NCBI GenBank assembly: GCA_965198915.1
Contig: CBDAQC010000004.1
Coordinates: 434,001 to 498,000, forward strand
DNA: 64,000 nucleotides
Direction of reading: 5' to 3'
Source of the DNA: BOG-908 sp965198915
GTDB lineage: Bacteria; Pseudomonadota; Alphaproteobacteria; Acetobacterales; Acetobacteraceae
Shown here in pieces: positions 63,101 to 64,000 of this stretch. Made by a program: the position numbers and the translations under genes. The notes beneath the pieces were generated by a model that was not told the DNA's origin, made no database searches, and saw nothing but the letters and a program-made list of their open reading frames with translations. Position 1 is the stretch's first letter, and each line of letters starts with the position of its first letter.

Positions 63101-63539
63101 TGCCACTAGGGCGGGGCATCGCTGCGAGCTCCCACAGGCGATTTCCTTGACCGTCGGAGGCGAGCAGGTCGTGGTGACGCCGGATGACATCTTGGTTCGC
63201 CCGGACGGACGGTACATCCTCAGGCGTGTGCGGACGGGACACGGGCGGAAGGCTGATCTGGATGACACGGCCGCAAGGGCGTTCGCCATGGCAGCAGCAC
63301 AGGCCTACCCCGGCGCCGTCGTTGACATTGTTTATCTCGCCGACGAGGCCTCCGGTTCGGCCGTGCTCGATTTGAGTGACAGGAAGCTCGCGTCCGGGCG
63401 GCAGACCCTGGCCGATACCCTAGTCCAGATCCGGCGCGGGGAGTTCCCGACCAACCCGTCAGAGCGGACGTGTCCGGGTTGCCCAGCGTTTTTCGTTTGC
63501 GGGTCCACGCCTCCCGGCGTCTTGAAGAAAAAGTTTTAG
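60141..63539 (+). CDS. ImmA/IrrE protease - UvrD helicase - Cas4-like nuclease fusion
   Basis: A 1132-residue multi-domain protein. Residues ~1-190 form an ImmA/IrrE-type metallopeptidase with H84-E85-x-x-H88 (VAHEIGHFLLGD). From ~200 an SF1 UvrD/Rep helicase follows: Walker A AGPGTGKT (215-222), LTFSNKAAGEMADR, Walker B VDEYQD (425-430), GDARQSIYRFRGAS, TNYRS, VHGAKGLEFP and YVALSRARDR. From ~890 comes a RecB/Cas4-like domain with one Cys in LYETCPRRF and three at the end (CPGCPAFFVC), the Fe-S pattern of such nucleases. The usual catalytic D/E-x-K is not seen where expected; the strand reads ILRRVRTG. ATG 60141 is one base after the preceding stop. Confidence 0.8.
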   Translation: MDTIEVARQQAAELHAAVVRLGRLPESQYEFAVEGAKACGLDVEKAALGAANLRGGKATLVPADMLILHQSGGSAFDQAFLVAHEIGHFLLGDAVAEPVLDSDPARPAESCPTGADRVVDYGRRQRREVQMDLFAREFLMPRDLVRRLHLDEGLTASDIATRFAAPFDVVAQQLFDALLLPPVTAEAAPLGPGKALNEAQRVGAEHRGEAYLLSAGPGTGKTQTLVARLEGLLDDGVDPRRILVLTFSNKAAGEMADRITRKRGAAAAAMWIGTFHAFGLDVVRRFHDQLGLPADSRMMDRTEAAELLEDEFPRLGLRHYRNIYDPTSIIDKFLAAFSRAKDEVVDHVEYAELAANMERAAGSDEERRIAQRAGEVARAYAAYEALKRRERCIDFGDLVSLPVRLLETNQAVRRHFEGLYEHVLVDEYQDVNRASVRLLKALCGDGRNLWAVGDARQSIYRFRGASSFNMGLFTEEDFLDGARGYLTTNYRSVSEVVDAFSTFATTMQAPGTGAVLGAERGASGRFPELRTFESADTLTAILADAIDEMRRDGHAYRDQAVLCTGNARLADIGRGLERLGVPVLFLGSLFERPEVKELLSILSILVDRRAMGLVRTACRGDFGMSLSDVHSVVRHLRATDCEPVTWMDEADTIADLSDAGAAGLAGLRRALDGFDQTSPPWTMIATLLLDRTRWAAEIAGSNQVADRARGIAIWQFMNFLRVQPRGPGLPVTRLLNRVRRLIRLGDDRDLRQLPAAAQGIDAVRLMTVHGAKGLEFPVVHFPGMNKDTMPLAFRTPECPPPTGMIKGGAGDGEAVLRAGHVEEQECLFYVALSRARDRLLLYAATRTTKGNRPLSPFLDSMGPGLRRHSVVTTRQPVSALEDGAIALEVEGPLSFDATKLTLYETCPRRFLYTHVLELGGRRVMTAFMQMHDAARIVVQDIISEGAEGSPPDLEARFGAAFATTGLAPHGHVEDYRSLAVAMVRYFLATRAGHRCELPQAISLTVGGEQVVVTPDDILVRPDGRYILRRVRTGHGRKADLDDTAARAFAMAAAQAYPGAVVDIVYLADEASGSAVLDLSDRKLASGRQTLADTLVQIRRGEFPTNPSERTCPGCPAFFVCGSTPPGVLKKKF

Positions 63540-63553
63540 GACGAGTTACCGGA

Positions 63554-63615
63554 CGGCGGATCAGCCGCCGATTGGTCCTTCAGAGCCGGAAATCCCCGGC
63601 ATCGAAAAGGACCAA
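63554..63615 (+). promoter_or_regulatory. Tandem hairpins sequestering the ribosome binding site of the ubiquitin-like gene
   Basis: Hairpin 1: CGGCGG (63554-63559) and CCGCCG (63565-63570), 5-base loop. Hairpin 2: outer arms TTGGTCCTT (63572-63580) and AAGGACCAA (63607-63615), inner arms GCCGG (63585-63589) and CCGGC (63596-63600). The 3' outer arm contains the AAGGA ribosome binding site nine bases before the GTG at 63621, so pairing would hide it. Confidence 0.6.
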
Positions 63616-63620
63616 ATACC

Positions 63621-64000
63621 GTGAACCAAATCATTCCCGATTTCGACGACGTGGGGGAGGCCCTTCGCGAAGGACGCCCTCTCCGCCACGCCCTTGCCTA
63701 CCGCATCTCGGTCGGTGTCGGCGGCCTCGACTTCAAGCACGTGCGCGTACCGGAAGCCTGCCCGTCTGGCGCGCAAATCCTGCACGCGGCGGGCCTGCAG
63801 GAGACCGACGACATCAGCCTTCTCGCCATCGTGGCCAGCGGCGAGTTCGAGGAGGTTCTCCTGCATCAGACCTTCGACCTCCACCACCGCGGCGCCGAGC
63901 GTTTTGTTGCCTTCCGCACCGACCGCCTCTTCAAGCTCACGTTGAACGGGCGCCTCGTCCAGTGGGGCAATCCGCTGCTCCAAGGCTCCGTTCTCTACCG
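63621..64000 (+). CDS. Multi-ubiquitin-domain protein (partial, 3' end outside window)
   Basis: Open from GTG 63621 to the window end, 126 codons visible. After a short tail, LAYRISVGVGGLDFKHVRVP and SGAQILHAAGLQETDDISLL, then EEVLLHQTFDLHHRGAERFV with FRTDRLFKLTLNGRLVQWG, match the bacterial multi-ubiquitin domain (PF14452): a beta-grasp unit ending in the 'FrsDrsf.f.lnG...eW' strand, with the next unit beginning. In bacteria these ubiquitin-like proteins are encoded with E1-like ThiF enzymes, E2-like proteins and JAB peptidases; none is in this window, so they would lie to the right. AAGGA lies before the start, inside a hairpin. The family call is by recognition of the strand pattern, not by search. 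Confidence 0.65.
   Translation, partial: MNQIIPDFDDVGEALREGRPLRHALAYRISVGVGGLDFKHVRVPEACPSGAQILHAAGLQETDDISLLAIVASGEFEEVLLHQTFDLHHRGAERFVAFRTDRLFKLTLNGRLVQWGNPLLQGSVLY

Noticed and set aside
63554..63570. Terminator of the helicase-fusion gene
   Set aside because: The 6-bp stem is followed by GATTGGTCCTT, not a T-tract; a leader structure for the next gene fits better.

Overview
The DNA is GC-rich and reads like an alphaproteobacterium, most likely a sphingomonad. The clues are dense FabG-type dehydrogenases, NmrA and alpha/beta-hydrolase genes, a long TonB-dependent receptor, and CaiB/MaoC/acyl-CoA ligase catabolic genes. The genus is an inference. I saw no tRNA, rRNA or CRISPR array. The window looks like an accessory region (plasmid or genomic island): about a dozen genes are broken or truncated, remnants of three mobile-element types are present, and regulators with their targets are patched together.

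Left end (1-7 kb) is a defence island: a partial unknown gene, an ApeA-like HEPN protein (1641-3179), a broken gene fragment, and a two-gene Septu system (ptuA 4636-6033, ptuB 6030-6869). From 7 to 28 kb lies a mosaic of small regulator/oxidoreductase modules (AraC, LysR, Rrf2, TetR next to cupin, NmrA, SDR, aldo-keto reductase, zinc-less alcohol dehydrogenase and esterase genes). It is interrupted by pseudogenes of a glutamine amidotransferase, a LysR regulator and a zinc alcohol dehydrogenase. From 28 to 29.3 kb is a decayed Tn3-family transposon (transposase, SMR efflux and resolvase remnants). A secreted sedolisin (S53) protease follows.

From 31.6 to 57 kb is a large catabolic region: SDRs, a CaiB/BaiF CoA-transferase, a TonB receptor, a 2-keto-4-pentenoate hydratase-like enzyme, a FAS1-like plus a MaoC dehydratase, an MBL hydrolase, a luciferase-like monooxygenase, a nitronate monooxygenase, an MFS transporter, and an operon of CMD protein, enoyl-CoA hydratase, esterase and acyl-CoA ligase with a divergent LysR regulator. 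Together they suggest uptake of a small organic substrate, oxygenation or ring opening, CoA activation and beta-oxidation-like breakdown. The substrate cannot be read from sequence. A degenerate inverted copy of the hydratase/dehydratase control region lies at 31.65-32.4 kb.

Right end (57.4-64 kb): remnants of arsenic-resistance genes (ACR3, ArsH) and of a phage-type DNA adenine methyltransferase lead into a tight operon. It encodes a sigma-70-like protein, an acidic helical protein, a 1132-residue ImmA/IrrE-UvrD-(Cas4-like) fusion, and a multi-ubiquitin-like protein cut by the window edge. This is the best candidate for an under-described system: it joins a ubiquitin-like modifier, a metalloprotease-helicase and its own sigma-like regulator.
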